Below, piece after piece: positions 13,171 through 25,309 of a stretch of DNA of 64,000 bases. Origin of the DNA: Lumnitzera littorea (taxonomy: Eukaryota; Streptophyta; Magnoliopsida; Myrtales; Combretaceae); assembly GCA_024138015.1 (NCBI GenBank), contig JAMXBB010000012.1:22103882-22167881 (forward strand), read 5' to 3'. Within the stretch, counting starts at the first letter, position 1. Every line of letters starts with the position of its first letter. The position numbers were made by a program, and so were the translations under genes. The notes below the pieces were generated by a model, which had not been told where the DNA came from, made no database searches, and worked only from the letters and a program-made list of their open reading frames with translations.

Positions 13171-14168
13171 TAGGGGTGAGCTGGTAACTTTGTCGTACAG
13201 TATACCTACTCGGATTTTGCTCCCCCAAGTATGTTTTAGATGGGTAGTGAGGATCATAGGTATGTTCCAAGTACTAGTTTATGGGAATTTGCTTCCATAG
13301 GGTAGCGTATGGGTATAAAGTTAGGATAGTTGTCTCACTTTGGAATTGCAACTTTAATATATACAAAGTATAGGTTTTATGGTATCTTATAATTACTTTG
13401 TAACAATAATTAAATGATATAAATAAATAAAAAATAATACTATTGCTTTTTTTTTTTAGTTTTAGTTTTAAAGAAAATAACAATAAAAGCTAAACTTATA
13501 ATAATACTTGAAGAGTATACATAACTTATGTCTACTATCTAGTTCCTTTCTTCTTCTTCTCCTTTTTCTTCTTCTTCTTTTATGTATAAAACTCTCTCTT
13601 CTTTTACTATTTTTCTTCTTTTTTTGGCATCTACATTCCTCTTTTACTAACTTTAGATTAGTGAGGTTTTAAAAATATCTTGGTGCTTAATTTATCATTT
13701 AATATATTATATTGGAATTACTTACACACGATTTTTTTTATTATTTTGTGTATAATAATCTTGTGGTTTGATAAAAACTTTATTATGATGATTTAAAAAG
13801 AAATAACAAAAGAAATTTAAGTGTGACTCAATCAAAGGTTTCAACATTTTTAATTATAGAAATATTCTTTATTTTGCTTGCCAAAGTTTTATATTATCTT
13901 AACTTAAGATGTATTGTAACCTATACAAATTACTACCCGCAAATCTATCAATAGTACAATTATAATTTTAATATTGATAATACATTTAATATTAAGTTTT
14001 GTAGAAAGGTAAAAATTACAAGTTTCACAAGGTGACCTATACTTTGTAAAATTTGCAGGGTACAGGTTCTTTTCAGGATACTATATAATAGATTTCAAGT
14101 ATAAAAGTTTGGGGACTCATACTTGCAGGATAAGGTACGAGTATACTTTATACTCTACTCACCCTGTA
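13171..14168. mobile_element. probable non-autonomous hAT-like DNA element
   Basis: The left end TAGGGGTGAG and the right end CTCACCCTGTA are imperfect terminal inverted repeats of the 'taggggtg' kind common in plant hAT elements. Subterminal parts also match in opposite orientation: 'tcccccaagtatg' on the left, and on the complement of the right end 'tgcaagtatgagtcccc'. The interior is AT-rich with no transposase. I could not find a convincing 8-bp target duplication, so the exact ends are uncertain. Confidence 0.45.
13545..13582. repeat. (TTC)n-rich microsatellite
   Basis: Interrupted runs of 'ttc' lie inside the interior of the hAT-like element; simple-sequence repeat only. Confidence 0.7.
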
Positions 14169-17100
14169 TGTGTTTACCTCTAAGTAGAAAAACTATATTT
14201 AATGTAACACGAATGCTTAAAATATATAATTTGAATGGCAAAAGGTAAAAACATTACCCTAAATTATTGTTTATGTGGTAATAGATTTCATGTACTTTCA
14301 AAATGTGCATTTACCTCATCATAATATTTGAAAATGTGAATATAATCTTTAAAATATTACTAAAACTATATAAGTTTTAGGATATTATTAACATTTTGGA
14401 GTTATTTGCTTGTCGCAAAAGTTATAAAAGAGATAACTTTATTTTTAAAATTCATGTAGCATATCCACATGTATCCAATAATTTAGGAGCGCATTTGCAA
14501 TTATCTTTAATTTTTATAATATTATGTAAATATTATATTATATAATTGATATCATGCATTTATATATGTATATAATATTGTTATTAGTCATATTTTTTTG
14601 TAATATATTAATAATATAATTTTATTGATAAAATACAAATAATACATTATATCTATATTAATATTATATGTATATATTATCAAATTATAATAAAATAATC
14701 TATTAGAGCAAGATCAACTTACTCTCATTCTCTCTTTCTTACGCTTATGACTTGTCGATGGTCTGGGCATTGGTGTTTCGCGGATGTCATGATTCTTCTC
14801 AAGTAGTAGATTGCTTTCTTAACATCAACCAATGTAGCAAACCAAAAAGAGGTATTTGGAATATGTTGCTAACTCTTAGTTTGGTCACATTTTAATTTAT
14901 TTTGTTAGCAAAAAGGGATCTTTTGCCTACTCACACTTCGTTAACCCATTATATGGTAAAGAGAAGAAAGTATAAAAAAACAAACTCTCTTCAAGAAAGT
15001 AATGGGTGCATACGAGAGAATAACAGAAGTTCTACTGATTTTGGTTTGAAAAGAGGGAGAAAAGGGATAGAAACGGAGAATGGTAGCCCAGGGGGTGGTG
15101 GTTGGTGTGAGTTTGTAAGTAATAAAAATCCAAGACAAAATAAGATATTATAATACGATTAAGCATCAAAACCTATTTAACCCTAAATCTATCATAATCT
15201 ATACGTGGTTACATAGTTATATAGGATATAATTTCGTACTCATCTTGGAAACCTATGATGGAACTTGTATGTACAAACTGTATATTAGATGGACAATTGT
15301 GATGATGTGTTTAAAATAAAAGTGATCAAACATAATATATTGTTAACCAAGACACTGGCTTTTTCAAAAGTCGAGTTTAAGGTCATGATATTTGAAGCCA
15401 AATACCACTATCAAGGAAAGTTTTCAAATAAAGAGTATAATTTATTTTCCTATGTTCAACGAACAAACTAGCAATTTGCACGAAAGAATAAAAAATTTAT
15501 CGTTTATTCATTTTTAAAGAAAACATATTTTATTTTATTATTATCCTTTTGCAATAAAAGAATTTTTTTTTTATTTTTTTAAGCAACTACCGAGGGTGCT
15601 TATATATCCACAATGCAAGATCAATCTATTGTATTCCTTTTCTAAGAAAAAAGGAACTTTAGTATTATTTTTTTTAATCTTTTAAGTTTATGTTTTTATC
15701 TTCTCTTTTTTTTTTTTTTTTTTTAATTTTCGACAAACAACTTCTATTAAGCAAAAGTATACACCATGACAACCTAGTGGCTAAGTAAGGCCCTTTTTGT
15801 TTTTTATGTCATTTTATTTTTATATTATTTTCGCTTATCTTTTCTTGGAAAGAGGGACCAATTTATTATTTATTTTTTTTGGAAAAAACACTATCTCTTA
15901 TCTAATTAAAAACCTAAATTTTTTATTTTATTTTAAAAGTTTTTATTCACTTTTAAACTTTTTTTTTAAATTTGGGATAAATGACGAAGAAAGAAAAAGA
16001 AAAGAATAAGATAACATAAAAAAGGTAAAAAATTAAAAATAAAGGACAAACTAGGATCGTATGGGTTGGATTTTTCTTTTTTTTTTTTTTTTTAAGTTAG
16101 GTTTTGAATTAGCAACAACCCAAGTTTTGCTTTTGGCTAATCAATTCGTTGGCTATTAAACCATGAGAAAGCGTCAGACTTAGCTTATTGATGGCAATAA
16201 TCAATTGTGTAGCATTGATGGTTTGGCTCTAGGTGACGGTGGTAGCAGCCTTTCACAATGAATAGGTTCAACTGAAGTATAGTTTTTTTATTGAGCATAA
16301 GATTAAGTTCTTATGAATCTTTAGATGGTTTAGAAGCCAATGGAAAGTAGGTTTAATAAAGATTGTTATACCATACTTTTTGCAACAATCATACATAAAG
16401 CCTTTAGACAAGTTTTCTTATCACGAAATGATATTCACATTTATAATTTCTCTTTTCAAATTGAGGAGGGGGAAAACACATAAACAAAATACATATGAGG
16501 AAAGGTTATTTATAAAAGAAGCTATGGAGAGAACCACAACGGCACCAACTTAAAAAATCAAATGTTGGTCCAAAATTTAAAGTAGTGATACATAAACCAA
16601 TCAGTGAAGCATTTTTATAAAACTTAATATTCGATTGCACCAATCCTGATAGTGGGAGGCGAAAAAGGTCTCCAAAAAATAGTCAATCCAATCCGTACCA
16701 TGTTATAAAGTTTGAACTGTTTTTATTTTTGTGCAAAAGAAAAAAAAAAAAAAAGCACTGCTTTATTAGGGAGTACAAAAAAATTATCAATCTTTTAGTC
16801 CATGCTACTAGTGCTAATAATGGCTAGAAGAAAGATTTGAACATTATTAACACATCATATATTTTAATAAATTTTTAATACATAAAAATATTAATCTATT
16901 ATCATTAATATATATATATAAATATTATTAATACATACCACCAATCATCAAAACAGTTACGAATTAGTATCAATTAATTTTCTTTCCTTGGGACAGTCGA
17001 GGAGTATCTTCGGAGGGGCTCTCTCCCTCCCCCACCCTCACCCTCCCTCTCCCATTGCTATATTTGTCCCATCGATCCATGGAAAACAGATGCATCATGT

Positions 17101-17814
17101 TTGTCGACTTTCGTAGGTACAGGACAGCTACAATAACCTGATGAAATGTGGGCCACTTTCTCTAATAGAGTATGCCAAGAGTAGACGGCATGTGAGCCAT
17201 GAAATATCGGCTTGTTTAAAGTTTGGTTTGACTTGAGTTTAAGTTGGCAATTAAATTGTAGTTCAAGTTTATGAATTTTTTTATTTAAGTTTTCAAATTG
17301 ATTTATTTAAATTTGTGAATAGGTTTAAGAATTTTATATATATTATAGATATTATATATTATTAAAATTTAAAAAATAATATCTATATAATATATTATAA
17401 GATAATATATAATCTAATTCTTATTCATTATTTATCAATCTATTTATTTATATATTTTTTTAATTTTATATACTTAGTCTCATTAATAGACTTAAGATTA
17501 GCTCGTTTTAAACTTGACTTAATTTAAACTCGATTAATAAATAAGTTGAATTTGAGTTTAAAATAAAGTTAATTTATCTGACCAAGAGGATGAAAGTGAA
17601 GTAAATAGAGCAAACACTGGCAACGAAGTCCATATCCATCCGTCGTGTCTAAGCAATTAAATACCAGAAGAAAATTTTAAGTCGTGTATCCGAATTATAA
17701 ATATACCTCTGAACTGTGCTGAAATCACACTAAACAACCTGGTTTCTATATGTTATAATACTAACAATCGATCCAAAACAACCTATCTCGAGAGGGTTCA
17801 TATGAATTATATAT
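14169..17814. other. AT-rich intergenic DNA, no gene recognised
   Basis: Long poly-T tracts occur near 15550-15575, 15708-15725 and 16077-16094, with AT-rich blocks at 14500-14700 and 16840-16950 and a C/T-rich patch at 17018-17055. At 17200-17580 the sequence has words such as 'ctcgttttaaacttgactt' near one end and 'ggcttgtttaaag' near the other, around an AT-rich core, suggesting a decayed miniature hAT-like element. No coding domain was recognised. Confidence 0.55.
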
Positions 17815-18330
17815 TGGGTTTCTATTTTTAACATTAAGAAAACCGCGAGATTTTTCTATCACATTTGACTGTCAAAAATAATACCAAACTCCTTTCTTAT
17901 AAAATCCAACAAGTGGCTCCATGTTTCTATTTATTAAACAACCAAAAAAGTAACACAGCCGCAAACATCGATCCTCATCTAGGTCCCACAAATTTCCAAC
18001 TTTCGTGTCAGCCCTAATATAAATCTCTGTTTATCCAGCTAATGGGCCAAATGTTATCATATTTTTATTTATCAATTTTATCCTAATAGCGTCATGTTGA
18101 TATTCAAGTTGTTGTGTCACTGTTATAAATCGCTGGCAATAATTTCACACTTGTAGTGGTTGAAATACTAATCAATTCACACAAAAAATATTTAAATTAT
18201 GTACATTATGCCAAAAAACTATTTCAAATATTTCGTAATTTTTATCATAATATTGAAATTTTCGAATATTATCATCATTATATAAACAGAGAGATTTTTA
18301 ATAACTTTTAATAGCAACTAACGGTGAGAA
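17815..18330. repeat. left unit of segmental duplication (3' flank of the DUF761 gene)
   Basis: This aligns in the same orientation with about 19955-20385. Shared stretches include 'ataataccaaactcct', 'ggctccatgtttct'/'tgctccatgtttct', 'tattaaacaaccaaaaa', 'catctaggtccca' and 'ccctaatataaatctct'. The right-hand copy lies downstream of the intact gene, so this is the flank of its former tandem duplicate. Confidence 0.85.
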
Positions 18331-18334
18331 GGTT

Positions 18335-19190
18335 CCTTTACCAAGTTACCCCTATGATCGGAATCAAGTAACCACATCTATTATCATAACCAAGCTACAG
18401 TCTTGACTTGAGAATCAATACGGGTGAGACTTCCTATCAAGTCTAAGGCCTTAATCACTTTATTCAAGTTGAATACCGAACATCCATCTAAAAAAGGGCA
18501 ACCTCCAACATGGTTCTCACCTCTTTGAGCCCTTTCCTACCATGTTTTAGCAAGGTCTAACTCAACCTCCTGAGCATGAACCTCCTAACTTTACCTAACA
18601 TAAGTCTATTGATCTGAGCTCTTAATCATTTTTCTCCTATTCGAGCTATGTACACGTGGTCGATTTGTTTGATGGCTAAGACTTTAATTTCTACACAAAG
18701 ATAGACTAGACATTCCTTTTATGCTTATGTTAGGGAATCTTATGCTAAATCGACACGTTTTTCACTTTTGTTAATCCCAAGGATGATTCTCTAACAACAT
18801 TCTTTTATCCTTTCTCGGATTTATCCTTTTGAGGATGTAATTAAGTTATCCTTTTCTTTGTATATTTTTACTCTTTTTGTCATTTCACCTTGCTCGTAAA
18901 TCCTAATAGTTGAGTATATAAGCCACACTTGTAAATGATGTAGGAAATCATCATCATCCATTATTGAATATACTTAAGATTCTTCTTAAGAGAACTTTTC
19001 ATGAAATTCTTAATTCTTATCTAACTCCATAGGTAAGGAGTGAGTGGTAACTCCATTAGTAAGAGTTAGTGATCAATCATCCTTTAATTCACTTGTGTGT
19101 CATATTAAGTAAGATATACTATATTTTTTCTTTTTTTTTCTTTTTTTTTTTTTTGTTTAAGCCTGTTTTTAGTACCCTTTGTCTGTCATA
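18335..19190. mobile_element. LTR-like insertion in the left duplication unit
   Basis: This stretch has no counterpart in the right duplication unit. Near its right end it has features usual in plant LTRs: 'gagtatataagccac' (about 18913), a segment 'tgatgtaggaaatcatcatcatcc' nearby, and 'ttattgaatatac' with 'attcttcttaagagaac'. No coding domain, and I could not fix the ends or a target duplication, so its class (solo copia-type LTR) is an inference. Confidence 0.4.
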
Positions 19191-19204
19191 ATCTTAAAGC
19201 ATAT

Positions 19205-19500
19205 CACTCTACCTCCATTGCCATTTGTCGTAGTTCCCACCTCCCCTCTACTTTCTTAATTATTCCTCTCGATCGACTCCTCCTATATTTCTACCCATCT
19301 CCAATTGTACCATCTTTACCTCGAGAAATCGAATGTTTTGCCATCATCTTAGCAATCTGAATCACATGATTCGAATGACAAACCGAATCGGCTATACCGT
19401 TGCTCTTCTTATGAACTTGTAATGGAGAAGCATTACTAATTGAACCATCAATTATTGGACAAATGGACCTTTTGAAATGGTCAATTCTTTGTTTTCTTTT
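19205..19500 (-). pseudogene. truncated tandem duplicate of the DUF4408/DUF761 gene
   Basis: This aligns with about 20896-21208 on the minus strand, that is with residues about 151-254 of the intact gene. Most of the frame is kept: 'DGTIGDG', then a stop, then 'KYRRSRS' here against 'DGTVGERKKYRRSRS' in the gene. The in-frame stop at 19291-19293 replaces a Lys codon (AAG to TAG), there is a 9-bp in-frame deletion, and a 1-bp length difference shifts the frame near 19470. The two N-terminal membrane segments and the C-terminal DUF761 motif are absent. It sits beside a duplicated copy of the gene's 3' flank, so it arose by segmental duplication and not by retroposition. Non-functional. Confidence 0.85.
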
Positions 19501-19539
19501 TGTATAATGATATGGCAGTACATATTAAAAAAGCTAGAA

Positions 19540-19564
19540 AATATATATATATATATATATATAT
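19540..19564. repeat. (TA)n microsatellite
   Basis: About a dozen uninterrupted 'at' units lie just beyond the pseudogene fragment. Confidence 0.9.
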
Positions 19565-19954
19565 AAAGACTTATATAAACAATTAAATTCATTTAAAGGC
19601 ATGTAAGTAACATATAGATAGATTGGTGATATGTAGACAATACATGAGAGATAAAAGCATGAAGGTATAAGTGCTTATAAAGAGAAGTTGATATATATAT
19701 TTTGTGTAAATCATGTATAATAATTAATTTAAAAATTATTCTAATTATTATTTTGAATCTTTTTTTTTTCCAAGACACGTGGACGTGCTGAACTTGGCAT
19801 TGTAAATACAAGCACCTAAGATTCCCAACTTTTAGCACGAGGAGTCATGAGCACGGCCCATTTACCGCCCCTCCCCCAACTTTCCCAATTAATTCTTAGA
19901 ATGGCCTATAGTCACACTCCAGGACATAGATTCAAATTACAATCATATTGAGTT

Positions 19955-20385
19955 ACCATTTTTAATATTAAGAAACCGCAAGACTTTTCACAATAATGTC
20001 ATTATCAAAATAATACCAAACTCCTGTCTTATTAAATCCAACGCTTTGCTCCATGTTTCTTTTTATTAAACAACCAAAAAGTAATACACCGGCACACAAT
20101 AATGTTCATCTAGGTCCCAAAGACCACCCTAATATAAATCTCTATTTACCCAGCAAATATGCTGCCCAGCCAAACCTTTAAAAGCTGCAGTGACTGTTAA
20201 ATACTATTTAATTCATAAAAAAATATTTAGATTATGTTTATTTTACAGAAAATTTGTTTCTTAGTTTTCATCCAATATTTATTTTAATATCAGAATTGTT
20301 AAATATTATCATTATAATATAGATGGATCGCGATTACCAATAATTATTAGTAGCAACTATGATGAGAAGAAAAATTACTAAAAAT
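19955..20385. repeat. right unit of segmental duplication (3' flank of the intact gene)
   Basis: Partner of 17815-18330. It lies 350-780 bp downstream of the stop codon of the intact minus-strand gene. The shared order of flank and coding part in both units shows a direct tandem duplication with a period of about 2 kb. Confidence 0.82.
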
Positions 20386-20736
20386 TATGACCGATGGCTG
20401 CTGGCTATAGTTAACTATAATATAAAATGTTAATGGCATCCACTATTAGTAAGGATCACTTCTATCTTAATTCATCCTCACTGATTCATAACAAATGTCC
20501 AGGGGGAGAAAAAAAAAAAGAAAAAAGGAAACTGAAAAAATATAAAGCGAAATCACTCTTAAAATAAAAACACAAAAGCACTGTAAATTTAGGACGAGCT
20601 AAAAATCTCATAATGTGACTTAACTTTTTACAAAACTACATTAAAGTACCTGTTATCATCTTATAGCACAATTTCAACTGCTAAGAAGCGGAACTGAAAC
20701 TGTAATTTAAGTCATCATGTCTGTTCACTTTCCAAT

Positions 20737-21660
20737 TCAATTCCTAACAACAAGAGACCTGCAGTTATTAACAACCTTGTAACTGCCTTTTGCAGTTATC
20801 TCCTCCATCAATTCATTTTGCAAAATCATCCTCGTCCGTGCGATGTATTCATCGACAGTCGTCTTAAACTCCTCGTTACTCAGTTCCTCCACCGACTTCC
20901 TCCCTACCTCCGTCGCCATCCGCCGCAGTTCCCACCGCTCCTCTACTTTCTTTCTTGTCACTCCCGATCGACTCCTCCTATATTTCTTCCTCTCTCCAAC
21001 CGTACCATCTTTAATCGGAGAGACCGAATGGTTCACAGTAACTGGAACAACCTCAGCGCCCTGAATCATACGAACCGGACGAGAAACCGAATCGGCAGTA
21101 CTGTTACTGCTCTCGTGAACCGGCAATGGAGAAACTGGAACAACCGAATCGTCGACTAATGGACGAACCGGACGTTCCAAAACGATTAATGCTCTGTTTT
21201 CTTTAGAGTTTTCATAAGTAACAATCTGTTTATCTAGATGTACTTCTCCCTCCGGAGATTTTACCGTTGCCGGTGAGTAGCCGGACTCCGGTCTCCTCCG
21301 ATGAGACATGTACTCATCGTACAAGTTTGATCTGACGTCTTGACCATTGTCGTTGTCGTAGACAGATACGACAAAGATCGTAGCGATGATGAGGTGGCAG
21401 AAAAAGAAAACATAGAGAGGTTTTCCGGAGAGATAAACGAGTCGTCGGAGAAAATCGCCGGCGAAGGTTGCTCCGGTGGAGGAGTACCACGAGAAGAGCA
21501 AATACAAGACTATACAAGACTCGGCGACGTGGATCAGTATCTTTATGAGTGCTTGTTTTCTTCTGTATTTACGAAGAGCCTTCAGTTTCTCCGATTTAAC
21601 GTTGTCGAAACGAACGTGTGAGTTTGAGTCCATTAAGGTATAGTGTGTTGTAACGGACAT
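20737..21660 (-). CDS. DUF4408/DUF761-type membrane protein, 307 aa
   Basis: The only intact gene recognised. The single exon encodes 307 residues. Residues 1-36 are polar and rich in Lys/Arg (KSEKLKALRKYRRKQ). Two hydrophobic segments, about 38-58 (IKILIHVAESCIVLYLLFSW) and 80-101 (ending IIATIFVVSVY), predict membrane anchoring. Residues about 105-257 are a low-complexity linker with repeated 'RPVR' and 'VVPV' words and a basic patch (ERKKYRRSRSGVTRKK). Residues about 258-284 read 'EELSNEEFKTTVDEYIARTR', the C-terminal motif of the plant DUF761 family; the N-terminal membrane part plus this motif is the usual layout of DUF4408/DUF761 proteins. Their biochemical role is not established and I assign none. 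The frame is open up to an ATG at 21918, but that lies upstream of the TATA box (21801-21815), so I chose the ATG at 21660; a second ATG at 21633 is possible. A broken tandem copy lies at 19205-19500. Confidence 0.88.
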   Translation of the reverse strand: MSVTTHYTLMDSNSHVRFDNVKSEKLKALRKYRRKQALIKILIHVAESCIVLYLLFSWYSSTGATFAGDFLRRLVYLSGKPLYVFFFCHLIIATIFVVSVYDNDNGQDVRSNLYDEYMSHRRRPESGYSPATVKSPEGEVHLDKQIVTYENSKENRALIVLERPVRPLVDDSVVPVSPLPVHESSNSTADSVSRPVRMIQGAEVVPVTVNHSVSPIKDGTVGERKKYRRSRSGVTRKKVEERWELRRMATEVGRKSVEELSNEEFKTTVDEYIARTRMILQNELMEEITAKGSYKVVNNCRSLVVRN

Positions 21661-21800
21661 GGAAGTTGAAAAAGGAAGAGTTTTGATGATTGTGTTAATG
21701 GTGGTGAGTTTGTTTTGGGAATGAAGCGAGTGTGTGTTACGTCGTGTTTGGGAAGAGAAGAGAAATGGAGTGAGGGATATTGTGAGTGTGGCATGGTAAG

Positions 21801-21815
21801 GGATATATATATAGA
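21801..21815 (-). promoter_or_regulatory. TATA box of the DUF4408/DUF761 gene
   Basis: On the minus strand this reads TCTATATATATATCC, about 150 bp upstream of the chosen start codon. Transcription about 30 bp downstream would give a 5' leader of roughly 110-120 nt. It places the alternative upstream ATG (21918) outside the mRNA. Confidence 0.6.
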
Positions 21816-24800
21816 AGATTGAGGAATGAATAATTGAGTAATTGATTGATGAAAATGGAGGGCCGTGCAGTTCGGGGTATGAAAAAGGGAAGTGGGTGGA
21901 AAAAGTGATACTTAGCAATTTTTAATTTTTGGTCATGCTGGCCTGGAACTGGAGGGTGGATAGCGTAGATACCATACCATTTGAAATATTTTATAAATGA
22001 ACTAGACAGATAAGGTATCAAAAAATTTTGTTTCGTCTCCATATCTTACTTTCATTACCGTAAATGTTTTTTACAAGAATACAAGACATCGTGTGTGATT
22101 TTTAATCTTTCTCTTTTAAATCTGTGTTCTTTCCTATTGTGCAATTTTTAATTAGAATCTTACCCAATACAAACTTGACCCAAAAAAAAGAAAAAAAAAA
22201 AATCAAATCACGTATTAAGTTCTCAAAAAATCCTCAATCACATACATATATATACAAGCTTCAAATCCGTGAAGAAATCCTCCATCAGATGAAAGAGAGG
22301 GAATTCAGGCTTCTCGTTTTGAGGCCTTTAATTTGTATGTGCAAATTGAATTTCTTTCTTTACGTTACATACGTGCCATGAGGATTTTAATTAAACGATA
22401 GAGGATTCCATTAAAAGAAAAGAGTATAGATCATGTATTTATTAAACACGAATTAGTTGATTACGCAGGTGGTAAAACTCATGTTACGTTTTTTTTATTT
22501 TTTTTTATTTTAAGTTGCTTTTTCGCTAAAATAAAAGTAAAACTCTGTCTTCTACTATTTGGGCTCTAAAGCATCTTTTTTCAAAACTTGCTTTATTTAG
22601 TTTAATTTTTAAGTAATGGTTGATTTATTTATTATTTAGATACTTATTGAATCATAAATAAAATATAAATTACAAAATCACAAAAAAAAAAAAACCAATA
22701 ACAAAAAGATATATTACGAAGCGATGGAGAGATATAAGCAAACATAGAAATAATTAACAATAAAACATGCCGGTAAATATAAAAGACACAAGTATAAACC
22801 CAACATAAACCAATCCAATTCATTAGGCCATCCCAATTAGATAGATTGTAAGTTCAAGTGAAATGAAAGATTGATTCGTGTATCTACAACAAAATTTGTT
22901 GAAACCCACGTGAAAAGTTAAGTTCTGATGTAAGAATTCTATGGTTGAAGGAAGCATGTACAAATTTAATAAATAATTATGAATCAATATAATATCATTA
23001 TTCCATGCATGAAGATAATTTTAGTAAACTAATTTAGTATGCAGGTTAATAGGATAGGACTGGTATAATTATAATACTATTGTTGCGTCCCTTAAATTCT
23101 TCATTCCTTATATAATTCATTCCATACAAAATCCAAATTTTTATAATACCTTGATATGCTTGAAATTTTCAATCTTGCAATACTCTTGATATTAAGGGTA
23201 CGATTGTTGTTACTAGTAGGTAACAGCTAATAGTAAAAGATAAAAGTCCCAACTGATGACTTACGATGAAGGTTAACTATCACGGTAAATATTAACAAAA
23301 GAAATGAAAAACTACCTCTCTTTTTAAGGCAATTTCTTTTCCTTCATTCATATAATTCCAAAGGTCAGCCTTATTGTTGTCTCCTATCATTATTTACTAT
23401 AAAAAAATCCCTACCATTTGCAATATTTTAAAATTATCACGAGAAATAATTGATAATTATAGACTTTCATTATGAATAAACAATTTTTATGTGAAACAAT
23501 CACACATTTAGTGTAACTGTAATTATTTTAGGATATGGTGACTGCTTTTTTCAAATAAGATATGGTCTCTGGAAAATAAAAAATAAAAAAAAAAGGAAAG
23601 AAAGAAAGAGAGAGAGACTCAATGCAAGATGGAGTAAATAATCATAACATGCTACGTATTAAATGTATTTCAATATGAATAAGACTTAAGTTATTTATTA
23701 GAAAATTATGGAAGGAGAAAAATTAAAAAAAAAAAGAAGTGAAATTATTTTATTATTATCTGACTTGAAGTTATATTCTAACATAGAAACATCAAGCATT
23801 CCAGAAGACATTTTTGGAAGAATTGTCTATAATATGTTGTTAATATAACTTGGTTGCGTGATTTTCTTAGCAGACTTTTGAAATTTTCCTTGTTGACATG
23901 GTCAGACCTCATAGACATAGAACCCACCTCAAATTCCAACATGGCCACGACGACACGAGGCCTACAACGTTGGGTTGGTTACTATAGCTGCAGTGCAGCT
24001 TTGCAGTTGCAGAGTACGGTTTTTCTGGCTAGTGCTCGTGCACACTAATTGCAGTGTTTAGGTGTTACATGTCATTCTGAAATGGATCATGAACAGCGTA
24101 TCACGTTGCATGCGTTTCCTCTTCCACTTCATTATGTTGTTTTCTTGATTTTTATTATTAGCCATCGCCACAAGACCTGATCCAAGAAAACGGACATAAT
24201 GATAGCTACACAGTTCAGAACTAATAAGAGGCATCCCTCTAAATTTTTTGTTACTTCCCTTCTTCAATTGAGTATATTAAAAGTACTTGCAGTTAAAAAA
24301 TAATAATACAAATGTTTCTTTAGAGTTTCAAATCAAAGGTAATAGTTGAGAGCTTGTAATCTAATTATAGCCGTGGACATTGGATTGGCCCAACCTTGAA
24401 TTAACTTTAAATTGTCGGTTTATAGGCTTGATCATGGTANTATTAAGGCAGGACATATCTTAATTAAGTTAATATTAAAACCATTAATAAAAAAATTAAT
24501 TGTTATTATAATTATATTACATCTTATATATATATAAAGATAATTATTTTTCATGCAATAGGATTAAGGGTGATCGATGTACTTTATAAGAAACTAAAAG
24601 AATAATCCTTTTACTTTTTTACTAGGCATGTACATTAGATAATATTTAACTATTAATTTATAAAAAAAATTACATTAATACATAAAACTTATGTAAGTTT
24701 TATTTTTAATAAAAATAAATAAGTAAGAATATTTAAATAGAAAATTATAAGTAAAGTAAAAAGAGCAAGTTGACATAGATATAAGTATCGTATCATTTCT

Positions 24801-25299
24801 TCTCATTATAACTTTGTACAAATGTTTCCTTAACAATGCGAAAAAAAAAAGAATACTATTTTAAATATAAATTATTAGGCAGTCAATTATTTAATAATTT
24901 GCATTTGTTTTTGTAATATTAATTGTAAAAAAAATATACTTAATCTAACATGTAAGTATTTTTTATGGTGTGTTACTAATGAAAAGAAAAATAATTTAGG
25001 AGAATTCATTTAATTTAATATGATTTATAATTAATAAAATTGACATTATTGTTCATTATGAAAAAGAAAGGTTTAATAAATGCAAAAGAGAAATGCCATT
25101 TAGATAATCAATGCATCTAGAAAAGAAAATGAAATAAAATGACAAATATAAGATTTGAATCCAAAACCTTTACTTTTACAAAGTAAACACTTAACCATAC
25201 ATTATTTTATATTACGTTTTGCTCTTTAATATGTATATATATTTAAAATCTATATACGTTTTTTCCTTTTTCTAAAAATTTAAAGAATTAATAGTTTCC
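21816..25299. other. gene promoter flank and AT-rich intergenic DNA
   Basis: The first few hundred bases are the upstream region of the minus-strand gene. The rest is AT-rich, with an A-tract at 22681-22694, a purine-rich stretch at about 23577-23620 and one unresolved base (n) at 24440. Short open frames at 23854-24048 and 24058-24267 lack recognisable domains. No gene could be supported. Confidence 0.6.
25130..25207 (-). repeat. tRNA-derived (SINE-like) fragment, tentative
   Basis: The minus strand reads 'tatggttaagtg', resembling an RNA polymerase III A box, then about 35 bp later 'ggattcaaatc', close to a B box (consensus GGTTCAAATC). This spacing is tRNA-like, but there is no tRNA cloverleaf that I could complete, no tail and no target duplication. 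Confidence 0.3.
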
Positions 25300-25309
25300 T
25301 AAGCTTAGG

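Noticed and set aside
19541..19564. (TA)n run as a possible target or regulatory element of the pseudogene
   Set aside because: Simple microsatellite; no further signal around it.
20818..21621. Open frames on the plus strand (20818-21159, 20843-21064, 21340-21621) over the DUF761 gene
   Set aside because: They are antisense shadows of the 307-aa coding sequence and have no recognisable domains.
24440..24440. Ambiguous base n
   Set aside because: Assembly or base-calling ambiguity, not a biological feature.
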